Notes under the pieces: model-generated
Seen by the model: only the letters and a program-made list of their open reading frames with translations
What the model was told of the DNA's origin: nothing
Database searches by the model: none
Program-made: the position numbers and the translations under genes
In this document: piece after piece, positions 21,421-32,922 of the stretch
Layout: each line of letters starts with the position of its first letter
Numbering within the stretch: the stretch's first letter is position 1
Assembly: GCF_038502225.1 (NCBI RefSeq)
Contig: NW_027196434.1
Span: 1-64,000, forward strand
DNA from: Cherax quadricarinatus
Lineage: Eukaryota; Arthropoda; Malacostraca; Decapoda; Parastacidae
Direction: 5' to 3'
DNA length: 64,000 bases

Positions 21421-21472
<52 letters not shown>
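21226..21472 (+). other. G1 3' UTR and tail
   Basis: Short 3' UTR. From about 21300 it reads GGGGAGCCAATGCCGGGTCACC...ACCGGCGAATC, which parallels the 3' end of SINE C. Then come five AATAG units (21366-21390), a second CCCGGGCCGGGAGAATACC block and a 50-A run. The doubled end suggests that the tail carries a partial SINE C or a reiterated 3' end. Confidence 0.75.
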
Positions 21473-21473
<1 letters not shown>

Positions 21474-22380
21474 ATACCTATCCGAGACCAGTATAGATTG
21501 GATAGCACCCACAAGTACGGCGCTACTTATTAATTGTGGACTGTATAGATTATATTAGTGTAACTGAATGAAGGGGGGGGGTAGGTTACACATGGATATA
21601 TCCATCAAAGAAAAACATTTGTATATAATCCCACCACTTACCAGATATTCTCTGGTGGTCACTTGACGTATCTGGATCACCCATAACCTATCCAATTACA
21701 ACATACCTAACTGGCCAGTATCAGTCTGCTATAACTAGAAGGGTTACTTAACTGTGGGTGATTGATACTCCTTGTTTCCTCCATACACCATCTAATTTCG
21801 ATGTCTTGCTACACCGACACGGTTCTTATTCCAGCAGGACGAGGTATCCGTCGGTTTGTCCCGGTTTAGAAGTCGTGACTCTATAAAACCTTCACTATCC
21901 TTGGGACAGGAACAACGAGGTAAACATGTGCACACACACTCTGGGAATGACAGTTCATATCGCTTCACCGATTCCTTAACTTAGTGTTATTATCACTGAT
22001 TACATTACGATTTACAAGACGGTTTAATGTCTCATAATTATTAAACACATTGGAGGCCACTCCATTAAGATTTGAGACCGATGAGTGATGATTAAATCAT
22101 GGGTATTTTTCCCCGGGACACAGTCCATGGCGACGTGCCAGTCACCACCGGTCCTACCATTATTCACTCATTTTACCACCTTATTTACAGCGGTGCCGTC
22201 AATCACGTTCCCTCACTCTTCACCAGGGACAGTCACCACACTTCCTATTATGAAGTGAGGCCTATATTAATCCTTAGGCCGCCGTGAACGCCAATTTCCT
22301 GGTCTCATGTTTTCACAGCCTCTTAAACCCATTCAAAACACTCCCGCCTCTCCCATGCCCCGAGTCGACCTCTACCTCCG

Positions 22381-22717
22381 TGTAGTGATACTGGTCCTGT
22401 GGGGAGCAGCAGCAGGATAATACTGCACCACCTCTTGGGGCCCTTAACAACAACAACAGTTTGGTGTGTCATGGGCGCCAACACATGGTGTGTGATTCTC
22501 TCCTACTATATCCATTTATCAGTGATGCAGATTACATGGTGAGTTTAAATATGTGGCCTGTAGTTATAACTTTTCTCTTGACATATGCAAGACATCACCA
22601 TCCCTGTAGAAGCCATTATTAGATGTACTAGTCATTATATTTTGTTGTTGCAGAAGTACTATGAAGATTCTATGTTCAATAAAGCCTAGAGATAAGGCCT
22701 GTGTTTCTATCACAACA
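22381..22717 (+). repeat. O 5' LTR
   Basis: 337 bp, TGTAGTGATA...TATCACAACA. Note the short terminal inverted match TGT(A/-)GTGATA/TATCAC-ACA. A poly(A) signal AATAAA is at 22678-22683, about 35 bp before the LTR end. No clear TATA box is evident, though TATATCC occurs near 22507. Confidence 0.95.
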
Positions 22718-22736
22718 ATTTATTGAACATAGAATC
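22666..22736 (+). promoter_or_regulatory. Putative self-priming hairpin across the LTR/leader border of O
   Basis: GATTCTATGTTCAATAAA (22666-22683, in the LTR) is exactly complementary to TTTATTGAACATAGAATC (22719-22736), which begins 2 nt after the LTR. This is where a primer-binding site belongs and 18 nt is the usual PBS length, yet it does not start with TGG as a tRNA-complementary PBS would. Self-priming from the element's own RNA is known for Tf1/sushi-type Gypsy elements. Here it is inference. Confidence 0.55.
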
Positions 22737-22779
22737 CTGGGCTACCTGGTGGTGATCCTGCACTAGACTACATCACAAC

Positions 22780-25700
22780 ATGGAGCGTTTACTGAAACCT
22801 GCTTATCAACGGCTGCTCAGGAATGGAAGCACTGGTTTAAGACTTTCGAAAACTTCTTGGGAGCCCTTCCTAAAGAAGATCTAGATAAACTAAGTATGCT
22901 CATCAATTTTGTGTCACCTAAGATATATGAGGCTATTTCTGAGTGTAATACCTACGAAGATGCTATCAAAACCCTCAAGTCTCAGTATATTAAACCTACA
23001 AATGAAATCTTTGCACGCTATCGCCTTGCAACTCGCCGCCAGCAGATTGATGAATCCTTAGAGGAATACTTTCAAGCACTGAAAATTTTAGGTAAGGACT
23101 GTCACTTCCAAGCAGTGACAGCTGCTCAGTATTGTGAAGAGTCCATCAGGGATGCTTTTATCAGTGGCCTGCAATCACCAATAATAAGGCAGCGTTTATT
23201 GGAGAATAAAACTCTCGACTTAGCTGCTGCCTTTGACCAGGCAAGAGCTCTAGATTCAGCCCAGAAGAATTCTGAAGTATACAGTACCACTCAGCCTTCT
23301 CGAGTGGTAAGTGCTGCAATTCCTGACCAAGACTCTTGCAATGAAGTTACTGTGGAACCTGCCTCAGTGACAGCAGCAGCAGGTACGGTGTGTTTCTTTT
23401 GTGGTTTTTCAAGACATCCACGTCCAAAGTGTCCTGCTCGTGAAGCAATGTGCCATAAATGCCACAAGAAAGGTCACTTTGCTAAAGTATGTCGTGCTAA
23501 TGCATCAACAAGAGCTAGTGCCTCCACACATTCCAGTGATCATGCGACTCTAGCAACAGTGACTTCTGCGGCTACTCCAAATTCACTGTCAAAGGCAGTT
23601 GTGAAAGTATTCATCAAAGGAACAGAAGTAGATGGTCTTATTGATAGTGGCAGCTCAGAGAGTTTCATCAACCTTGACTTAGTTAAACGGCTCTCCTTGA
23701 CTCTACATCACTCATCAGGTACCGTTTCCATGGCATCAACATCTCTCTCTTTTCAGACCTTAGGGTTTTGTAAGGTAAATCTCAGAGTTAATGGAAAGGA
23801 TTATCAAGATGTACATTTAGCTATTCTGCCACAACTGTGCTCTGATGTTATCCTTGGTCAGGACTTTCAGAAGCTGCATGGTAGTGTCACCTTAACATAT
23901 GGAGGTGAACTGCCTCCTCTTGTTGTCTGTGGACTTAGCACTTTAAGGGTAGACCCACCAAAGCTGTTTGCAAATCTTACCGCGGATTGCCATCCTATAT
24001 CAGCTAAGTCACGCCGCTATTCTTATGAGGATCGGATGTTCATTGAGAAAGAAACTCAGAGGCTGCTGAAGGAGGGTATTATAGAACCGAGTGATTCCCC
24101 TTGGCGTGCACAGGTTGTTGTTGTTAAAGATGGTTATAGGAAACGGAGACTGGCTATCGATTACTCTGAGACAATCAACAAATTTACACTTCTTGATGGG
24201 TACCCTCTACCTCGAATTGACGATACAGTGAACAAAATTGCTCAGTACTATGTGTTTAGCACAATTGATCTACAGAGTGCCTATCATCAAGTCCCTATAA
24301 GGAATGAAGATAAACCATACACAGCGTTTCAGGCTAGTGATGGCCTGTATCAGTTTACCAGAGTCCCTTTTGGAGTCACCAATGGGGTAGCCTGCTTCCA
24401 ACGAATTATGGATTCACTCATTCAGGAAGAGCAACTCATGGGAACTTATGCGTATTTAGATAATGTTACCATTTGTGGCAAGACCCAGGAGGAACATGAT
24501 GCAAACCTTGATAAGTTTTTGGAAGCCGCCAAGAAGAAAAATATCAGTTACAATGAGGAAAAGTGCACTTTTTCAACTAAAAGGCTTAGCATCCTTGGTT
24601 ATGTAGTGGAAGGAGGTTCAATATTCCCAGACCCTGAACGACTACGACCTCTACGGGAACTTCCAATGCCTCAAGACAAAAAGTCACTCCGAAGAACTCT
24701 TGGTCTCTTTGCTTATTACTCACAATGGATCTACAACTATTCAAGTAAAGTCCGCCCATTGAGTGCTACCACATTTCCTGTGACAAAGGAAGCAGAAGCC
24801 GCTTTCCATACTCTCAAACAGGACATTGAAAACTCAGTAGTTCAAGCCATTGATGAGTCCCTACCATTCGAAGTGGAAACGGATGCATCTGACATTGCCA
24901 TTGCTGCAGTCTTATCTCAGGCAGGACGACCAGTAGCCTTCTTTTCGAGAACTTTTCAAGGATCAGAGAAATGTTATGCTGCTGTAGAAAAGGAAGCCCA
25001 GGCCATCATAGAAGCAGTTCGCCACTGGAGGCATTATTTAACTGGTAGACATTTCACCATAAGGACTGACCAACGGTCCGTGATGTATATGTTCGACAAG
25101 AGGCACAAAAGTAGGATAAAGAATGACAAGATATTACGCTGGAGGATGGAACTATCGTGTTATGACTTTGATATTCTGTACCGACCGGGTCAAGAGAACA
25201 TCTCACCTGATGCATTCTCTAGGTCCCACTGTGGAGCAGCATGTCATGATTTGCAATCACTCTCAGCTCTCCACAAGGCTTTGTGTCACCCAGGAGTTAC
25301 ACGCCTGTACAATTTTGTCAAATCAAAGAACATGCCCTACTCAGTGGAAGATGTGCGACAAGTGATCAGAGCATGCAGAGTATGTGCAGAGTGCAAGCCA
25401 AACTTTCATCAGCCATAGAAGACTCATCTCATAAAATCCACCCAGCCTTTCGAAAGATTGAATATAGATTTCAAAGGACCTCTACCAAGCACAAATCAGA
25501 ATAGGTATTTCCTTAACATAGTAGATGAATATTCAAGGTTTCCCTTTGTATTCCCCTGTGCAAATATGGCTGCTTCAACTGTTATTAGTTGTCTTTCACA
25601 GTTGTTCTCTATTTTTGGTATGCCAGCTTATATCCATTCAGACAGGGGATCTTCGTTCATGAGTAACGAACTTCAGGAGTTTTTGGCTAGCAAAGGTATT

Positions 25701-26345
25701 GCCTGCAGCAGAACAACAAGCTACAACCCTCAAGGCAATGGTCAAGTGGAGCGGTTCAATGGTACTATATGGAAGGCAGTTACAATGACATTGAAGTCGC
25801 GCAATCTACCTGTTCAACACTGGCAAACTGTCCTACCTGATGCTCTTCACTCTATTAGATCACTGCTGTGCACAGCTACTAATGCAACCCCTCATGAAAG
25901 ACTCCTCAACTATTCACGTCGTTCCTCTACGGGAGCCTCTGTGCCCACTTGGTTATGTCATCCTGGACCCGTTCTCCTGAAGAGTCACCGTAGGATGAAC
26001 AAGACGGATCCTTTAGTGGAAGAGGTAGAGCTCCTGCAAGCTAATCCACATTACGCCCACATTCGCTACCAAAATGGTGAAGAGACTACAGTATCTACAA
26101 GACATTTAGCCCCAGTTGAAATCCCTATTAGTGTGGAATCTCAAGATACACCAATAGATGTGAAAGATGCTTCGTTTTCTCCTGGAAAGCCCCTTGAGAG
26201 TACCCCTATGGAAATAGAGGATTCTGCTCCAGCAGTTAATCAAACCCCGCTGGAAAATATCGAACCTGGTGAAGAGGCTCAAAGGCTACGAAGGTCGGGA
26301 CGTGTACGTCGCCCACCTAACAGTTTGGGAGATTACTGTCTCTGA
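22780..26345 (+). pseudogene. O gag-pol polyprotein (one frameshift, one in-frame TAG)
   Basis: ATG 22780 opens MERLLKP, but the gag continues in another frame ([14 protein letters not shown] from 22821), so a small indel lies near 22800. That frame is open to TAG 25416-25418 and again to TGA 26343-26345. Domains in order: gag; zinc knuckle ([14 protein letters not shown]); aspartic protease ([10 protein letters not shown], Asp codon 23643); RT ([22 protein letters not shown] at 24453-24464); RNase H ([13 protein letters not shown]); integrase HHCC; catalytic core with Asp 25467, Asp 25641, Glu 25749, giving D-35-E. The TAG lies between the integrase zinc finger and its core. Confidence 0.92.
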
Positions 26346-26350
26346 TATTT

Positions 26351-26364
26351 TAGAAGGGGGAGAT
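26351..26364 (+). promoter_or_regulatory. O polypurine tract
   Basis: TAGAAGGGGGAGAT lies directly before the 3' LTR (26365). It is the expected plus-strand primer. Confidence 0.85.
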
Positions 26365-26703
26365 TGTAGTGATACTGGTCCTGTGGGGAGCAGCAGCAGG
26401 ATAATACTGCACCACCTCTAGGGGCCCTTAACAACAACAACAGTTTGGTGTGTGTCATGGGCGCCAACACATGGTGTGTGATTCTCTCCTACTATATCCA
26501 TTTATCAGTGATGCAGATTACATGGTGAGTTTAAATATGTGGCCTGTAGTTATAACTTTTCTCTTGACATATGCAAGACATCACCATCCCTGTAGAAGCC
26601 ATTATTAGATGTACTAGTCATTATATTTTGTTGTTGCAGAAGTACTATGAAGATTCTATGTTCAATAAAGCCTAGAGATAAGGCCTGTGTTTCTATCACA
26701 ACA
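26365..26703 (+). repeat. O 3' LTR
   Basis: 339 bp, almost identical to the 5' LTR: one extra GT in the GGTGTGTGTCATGGG stretch and TCTAGG instead of TCTTGG. It is followed by the target duplication CTCCG. Confidence 0.95.
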
Positions 26704-26959
26704 CTCCGCACATCCGCGCATGCACAAAGGGAACTCCTGGTTCTATCCTATTTTCAAATACATTTTTGACTCATATCGACACATTAAACACCTATTAGGC
26801 ACTATAGCTTCGGGAAATTAAAATATTTTCCACACTGCGGCCGGGTGGAGGTCGTTGCTAGACGACTTAAATAACGTGGAGTACAATTTTCCCATCTTCA
26901 CTGGCCACCTGGCTTGGGAACTCCAACATTGGTATTTACATAATCACCCATTAATTCTT

Positions 26960-28799
26960 TCCACCTGTTAACTCCTCAGGTAGGGCTCCATCCAAAGCAC
27001 ACTCAAGCCTCCATGCTTCTAGTATTAACAATTTCCCTCTTATTGTAAGGTGTGACACTAAGCCTATGCTCCCTGGGTTAATTTATTGGGCATACTGGAA
27101 TTATGAGACTTTAACAATAACAAGTCTCTCTCAGTGTCCCAAGTCAGCCCCAGCACCTTACTGCATTATTTCATTAACCCCTTCACATATCCTCATTAAT
27201 TCCTCTTCAGTTGATGTCACACCCGGAAATTGTCCACATAAGATTATTTACCCAATTACTTCGCTCAGTGGACCACCTGTGCACTTAAGGTGTGCATTTA
27301 TCGTCGCCTGAAGTAAGAACAATTTATTATTTAACTATTTATTAATTATATCATTATAAGCAGTCAACAATTTTGGTGTCTTGCTCAGTTCGCAGAGCTG
27401 GGCCCTTTAACTGTCCATACGCCATCCTATAATTAGTAGGTAATTCTGGACGGTCGAGCTTCCACGGAAGTCGCCCCCAGTAATGTCCAGATTCACATTT
27501 AACATCCTTCAGGTATTGTTCCTGAGTAAAGGAATCATTTGGACTTTCCTCATTTATATTAATCCCTATGCTGTCCAGCTCCCACAAATTAGACTGGTTC
27601 AACATCATTCTCGATAGAAGAATACTTGTACTGGGTTGACCTTTAATGAGCAAGACACCGTGACTGTATTTACTACTTCCTCTAGTCATTATTACTAGGC
27701 GGTAGTCTGCCACATATTACATGGCCCGTTCCAGTGTTGAGGAGAGTGACGCCGCATGGTTTTGGATTTATGCCCTTTATCCTGAATTATTACATCCAAC
27801 ACCGGCAAGGCTACCTCAGCTAGGCCATCATTATTGCCATTAGCTGCAACCTTTACATCAGTCACTGCAGTGTCAGGGTTATTAACATTATCATTATTGT
27901 CACCATTATTATAAGAATTACATACAACCCTGCACATAACTGTATGGTGCTTTCCCTTGTTGCATTGATAGCAACTGTTCAATTTGGTATGACAATCCTT
28001 TACATTATGATTGTCTAGACATCTGATAAATCTGTCAAGTTCTTTCATTCTTTCCACTTTAATATCCCATGAATTACAGGCATTACAATTTTTAGTGAAA
28101 TGAGTACCCTGGCAGAAGAGGCAGTCTCTCTTTTCCTTGCCTGACCTCTTATTAACTGGGTTACCCTTACTGAGGTACTTATTCCTCTTACCTTGATGTG
28201 AGGAACCACTATTACTGATTCCTGACTTGATATGTGCCTATTTAACTCTGGGATTATTTTTCCCTTTTGAGACTTGACAGATACTTCAGTCATTATGTGT
28301 TATATCCTTAGAACTGTTTGGCTGACTGGTCTGCAATTGAACAATTAATTCCTGCCGACCTAGCCTGATTTCCTCCAGACCGTACTCTGGAGGTTTTGGC
28401 AAACCCACCCTTTGCATTAATAGGTTGATCAACTGCCTGGATTACACCCTTTAATTTATTCAAAGCCTTACTTTTACAAGACAGTTTTTCTTCCAATTCG
28501 TAATGTTGATTAATTAAAACATTTTTTTCCATTCCATCTGCACAATTTTCCAGCAGATCTCTTTCACAGTCTTTAAACCACAATTTGTACCAATCAAATC
28601 TGCTCTCTAAAACATCTAAACATAACTTTAATTCATTGGGGTTCACGGTTCTTTGATTCATTAAATCCAAGCACTTGTATGCCTTCGTCACATGGCCTTT
28701 AATAGCCTGTAATGATACTTTCATTACTCTAAAATTCACGGACTTGTCAGCCACATGAACTCCATCAGATCCAGTCATGGTTAGAGAAATATTAATCAC
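26960..28799 (-). pseudogene. F1 gag-pol remnant (BEL/Pao)
   Basis: Read from 28799 downwards: a gag-like segment (FRVMKVSLQAIKGHVTKAY; FDWYKLWFKDCERDLLEN), then frameshifted zinc-knuckle sequence near 28000 (CYQCNKGKHHTVMC, a BEL/Pao-type HHT motif). Next is the start of pol (LWELDSIGI, LPWKLDRPELPTNYRMAYG) ending at 27354, then about 27130-26960, which matches the RT end fragment seen in F2. The catalytic RT core, RNase H and integrase are absent. The element could not move without proteins supplied from elsewhere. Confidence 0.8.
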
Positions 28800-29078
28800 T
28801 GATTATACAACTTAAGTAGGCGCCTTATAAGAGTAATTCTTGCACTTTACTCTTGTATAAATCCTAGGCACACATGTGCTAGCAATTAATTGGGCTAATT
28901 ATCATCCACCACACGATCGATTAAATTTGTGTACCCTATACCCACTTCCTTCAATCAGTCACTTAATTATTAAGTAATTAATTCAATTAATTTTTTCACT
29001 GATTGCATCTGGTTCAGGAAGGACCAGCGGGCAGATGTGGAAAATTTTATAGGGGTGATTACCTTTATGTACCTTTAT

Positions 29079-29380
29079 GGCCCGGTGGCCTGGTGGCTAA
29101 AGCTCCCGCTTCACACACGGAGGGTCCGGGTTCGATTCCCGGCGGGTGGAAACATTCCGACACGTTTCCTTACACCTATTGTCCTGTTCACCTAGCAGAA
29201 AATAGGTACCTGGGTGTTAGTCGACTGGTGTGGGTCGCATCCTGGGGGACAAGATTAAGGACCCCAATGGAAATAAGTTAGACAGTCCTCGATGACGCAC
29301 TGACTTTCTTGGGTTATCCTGGGTGGCTAACCCTCCAGGGTTAAAAATCCGAACAAAATCTTATCTCTTATCTTATCTTA
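29079..29380 (+). mobile_element. SINE D, tRNA-derived copy 2
   Basis: Plus-strand copy of the element at 13092-13404: tRNA-like head with B box GGTTCGATTCC (29129-29139), body with GGTACCTGGGTGTTAGTCG, 3' part CCCCAATGGAAATAAGT...CTTGGGTTATCCTGGGTGG, tail (TCTTA)n. It replaced about 30 bp of the F LTR, judged from F2. It is not a functional tRNA gene: the anticodon arm does not pair properly and a SINE body follows. Confidence 0.92.
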
Positions 29381-29790
29381 AGTAATCTCATTGGGAGACA
29401 ACCCTATATTGTTTACCGTAGTCACCCCGTGTAGATATGTGAGAAAACTTCACCACCTCTGGTCGCTGGAGGTGGGCCTTCGACCTCACAATCTTATCCA
29501 TATCTATCCGAGACCAGTATAGATTGGATAGCACCCACAAGTACGTCGCTACTAATTAATTGTGGACTGTATAGATTATATTAGTGTAACTGAATGAAGG
29601 GGAGGGGGTAGGTTACACATGGATATATCCATCAAAGAAAAACATTTGTATATAATCCCACTACTTACCAGATATTCTCTGGGGGTCACTTGATGTAGCT
29701 GGATCACCCATAACCTATCCAATTACAACATACCTAACTGGCCAGTATCAGTCTGCTATACCTAGAAGGGTTACTTAACTGTGGGTGATT

Positions 29791-30084
29791 CATCGACACC
29801 ATGCCTAACCCTTCAAGGGTAGGGTAGGTGCCTGAGCCCGAGCCTTTAGCTCATAAGACTGTCATTCCCATTTGCCCCCTTGGGGCAGGGATGGGAGACC
29901 AGAGAGGCCTAGCTTGTGGCTAGGCCTGGGGACAGTTGGTGCCAAAGATGAGGAGGTACTTGTGCCTCCTCCCATAGGAGACTTAGGTCTCAGACACTCC
30001 CTAAAGAGGGAGCCAAGGCCGGGCCACCACTTGGAAAAGGCCCGGGCCGGGAGAATACCGGCTAATCTTTACCTAACCTTTACC
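29791..30084 (+). mobile_element. SINE C copy with 11-bp target duplication
   Basis: Complete copy from CATCGACACCATGCC to TTTACCTAACCTTTACC. Direct repeats TGTGGGTGATT at 29780-29790 and 30085-30095. The empty site is intact in the F2 LTRs. Confidence 0.95.
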
Positions 30085-32922
30085 TGTGGGTGATTGATGC
30101 TCCATATTTCCTCCATTCACCATCTCATTTCGATGTCCTGCTACACCGACACGGTTCTTATTCCAGCAGGACGAGGTATCCGTCGGTTTGTCCCGGTTTA
30201 GAAGTCGTGACTCCATAAAGCCTTCACTATCCTCGGGACAGGAACAACGAGGTAAACATGTGCACACACACACTGGGAATGGCAGTTCATATCACTTCAC
30301 CGATTCCTTAACTTAGTGTTATTATCACTGATTACATTACGATTTACAAGACGGTTTAATGTCTCATAATTATTATACACATTGGAGGCCACTCCATTAA
30401 GATTTGAGACCGATGAGTGATGATTAAATCATGGGTATTTTTCCCCGGGACACAGTCCATGGCGACGTGCCAGTCACCACCGGTCCTACCATTATTCACT
30501 CATTTTACCACCTTATTTACAGCGGTGCCGTCAATCACGCTCCCTCACTCTTCACCAGTGACAGTCACCACACTTCCTATTATGAAGTGAGGCCTATATT
30601 AATCCTTAGGCCGCCGTGAATGCCAATTTCCTGGTCTCATGTTTTCACAGCCTCTTAAACCCATTCAAAACACTCCCGCCTCTCCCATGCCCCGAGTCGA
30701 CCTCTCTCCCTGCACATCTGCGCATGCGCAAAGGGAACTCCTGGTTCTATCCTATATTCAATTACATTTTTGACTCATATCGACACATTAAACACCTATT
30801 AGGCACTATAGCTTCGGAAAATTAAAATATTTTCCACAGAATGATTTTGTGTGTGAGGATCTTGTGTTTTTCTTAAGTGCACTGCCAAAGGTGGCAATAG
30901 TTGGTGGGGACTGGAATAGTGTAATCAGGGTGGCTGATGTGGACCCAAAAGGGGCTGGATATATGTCTGTGGCTCTTAGGGATTTATTAAGGGATGTTAG
31001 GTTACGTGATGCCTTTGGGGGGCGGTGAGGGAGACTGAATATACATTTGTTAGGAGTGGATATGCTGCGAGACTAGATAGAGTGTACCTTTCTCAGGGAG
31101 TGGATGTGAAATCTTTCAGTACTGTTGAGGCTACAATGTCAGATCATAGGGCAGTGGTGGTGGAAGTTGGGTGGGGGACGCTCGAGAACATATATAGAAG
31201 TTATTGGAAATTAAATAAAGTGTGTGTGGTGGAGGGGTTTTCAGTCCTATGGAGGGAGCTTAGTGTGGAAGAACAGGGAGTGGATGACATTGTGACATGG
31301 TGGGATAGTGTTGCAAAGGAAAGGATTAGAAAGTTTTATGTGAGAGAAGGAAAACGTATTAATAATTTAAAATATGGACTGGCTAACTATTTAGAGGATA
31401 GGTTAAGGGGTTGCTATTAGCGGGGGTGGGTGGGAATAATTTTCCTATGGACGATATAGCTGGAATAAAGGGGAGGTTGAGGGTGTTGCGAAATGAAAGG
31501 TTTCAAGCTGTAAGGGTGCAGGCAGGGGTGGAAGAAGTGCTTTGGGGCGACAAGCCGTCAGTGTGTGGTTTGCGGCATCAAACGCAAAGGCAGGCAGTGA
31601 CAGCTATCCCATGTTTAGAGGTAACAGAGATGGTTGGGAATTATAGAGCATGGCAGGAGATACGAACCACGAAGGGGATGTGTGCATATATGGAGGCTTG
31701 GTACAAGAAGTACTGGAACAGTGGGGGGGGTGGGTGACGTGGCGTTGGACAAGGTATGTACGTATGTGACGTGTAATTTAGGAAATAGTGATAGAAAGGC
31801 TTTAGGTGGGACTATTATGGCAGAGGAAATAGAGAATGCATTAAGGGGAATGTGGAAGGGATAAGCTCCTGGTATTGATGGTCTCCCGGTAGAATTTTAT
31901 TTACAACATTGGACGTTAATAAGGGGATTTATAGTTAGGTTATTTAATCGTATGAAGGAGGAGGGTAAGTTGGGGGAGAAGCAGGTAACAGCAGTTGTAG
32001 TGTTGGTCCCGAAGGTCAAGGGGCAGCCCACCCTTCGGGAGTACCGAGCCATATCACTGATGTGTGCAGACTTTAAGGTGTTTGCAAAAATTTTAGGTAA
32101 TAGGTTCAAATGTGTTGTGGGGAGGGTGGTGATCAAAATCTCAGTTTGGGTTGCTGGGAAGGTCGATGATTGAAGGACTTGGGATACTGAGAAGTTTTGT
32201 GGAAGCTAAGGGTGGGGGTGGAGGGGCGGCTTTGTTGGCTCTAGATTGGCAGGGAGCATATGATAGAGTGGAAAGGGGAGCTTTGCAGGTTATACTTAGG
32301 AGACAGGGTTTTGGGGAGGAAATAGTCGAGTGGGTAAATACATTGTACAAGGGGGCAAAAATGAGGATACAGATTAATGGGTGTATGGGGAGGGAAATTG
32401 CAATGGGTAGAGGCCTTAGACAGGGATGCCCCATGTCCCAAATATTGTTTGCATGTTTCCAGGACCCCTTTTATAGAATGGTTGACCGTAGCTTATGTAC
32501 GCCATGTAAGGGAAGTGTGGGGGGTGGGAGGGCCTGGCCGGGTTTAATTGGATATCTTGACGACATCACTGTTCTCATTCGTGAAGGGATGTCAATGGGA
32601 GTGTTGGACGAGGTTGTGCAATTATTTGGAAGTGCCACGGGCATGTAGGTAAATAGTGCAAAGTCAAGGTGCATGGGGTTGGGTTCTTGGTTGGGTTGTG
32701 GGGGGGGAGATGTAATGTTGTTAAAGAATGGGCGGTGTCTTTAAAGATTTGTGGTATTATTTATAAGGATGACATGGTTGCAGCATGGGAGGGAAACTCG
32801 GATAGGTTATTGGAAAGGATCGTGGGGCGTCTAGGTGTTCTGAGACCCCAGCACCTAACTCTTATACAGTGAGTGATAGTCGTAAACATTTTATTGTATA
32901 GTAAGATTTGGTGTATTGCAGC

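Larger units (their letters stand above)
15440..21472 (+). mobile_element. LINE family G, copy G1 (near full length)
   Basis: A GC-rich non-LTR element with a gag-like ORF1, an intact EN-RT-RNase H ORF2 joined by an ATGA overlap, a 3' UTR and a tail of 50 A residues (21423-21472). The leader from about 15455 matches G2 (from about 61680: ACAGTGTGTGTTG, ATCTGTGTTAGTTTA, CACAGATT). The true 5' end may lie before C3, near 15070. It sits within the F1 left LTR, so it inserted after F1. Domain order and the terminal HxxxxC motif suggest the I group. Confidence 0.9.
22381..26703 (+). mobile_element. Gypsy/Ty3 LTR retrotransposon O (complete, young)
   Basis: LTRs of 337 and 339 bp flank one gag-pol region. 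A 5-bp target duplication CTCCG is present at 22376-22380 and 26704-26708, and the empty site can be read in the other F LTRs. The LTRs differ by one 2-bp indel and about one substitution, so the insertion is recent. It lies in the F1 left LTR. A polypurine tract precedes the 3' LTR. Coding defects: a frameshift near the gag start and one in-frame TAG in integrase. Confidence 0.95.
14335..26834 (-). repeat. F1 left LTR (3' LTR), split into three segments
   Basis: LTR segments are 14335-14509, about 21473-22380 and 26709-26834, together about 1.2 kb. The joins are proved by alignment to the right LTR and to F2: ...CAATCTTATCCAT is followed after 21472 by CTATCCGAGACCAGT, and GTCGACCTCT before 22381 continues after 26703 as CACATCCGCGCATGC. 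Confidence 0.85.
14335..30838 (-). mobile_element. BEL/Pao LTR element F1 with nested insertions
   Basis: Two LTR copies of about 1.2 kb (after removing insertions) frame a short internal region of 26835-29035. The LTRs begin T(G/A)TGGAAAAT and end ATTTTCCACA. The internal gag and pol fragments read on the minus strand, so the right LTR is the 5' LTR. Nested in the left LTR: SINE C x3, LINE G1 and Gypsy O. Nested in the right LTR: SINE D and SINE C. I could not find a matching target-site duplication. The right flank continues the J reading frame from base 30840 but the left flank does not look like J, so rearrangement is likely. Confidence 0.8.
29036..30838 (-). repeat. F1 right LTR (5' LTR)
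   Basis: TGTGGAAAAT at 29036 to ATTTTCCACA at 30838, interrupted by SINE D (29079-29380) and SINE C (29791-30084). Net length is about 1.2 kb. Just outside on the minus strand lies CTGGTCCTTCCTGAACC (about 29026 downwards), a candidate primer-binding site. Confidence 0.88.

Noticed and set aside
29079..29155. Functional tRNA gene
   Set aside because: The head has good A/B boxes, but the anticodon arm pairs poorly and a SINE body and tail follow. A second copy with the same body exists at 13092-13404.
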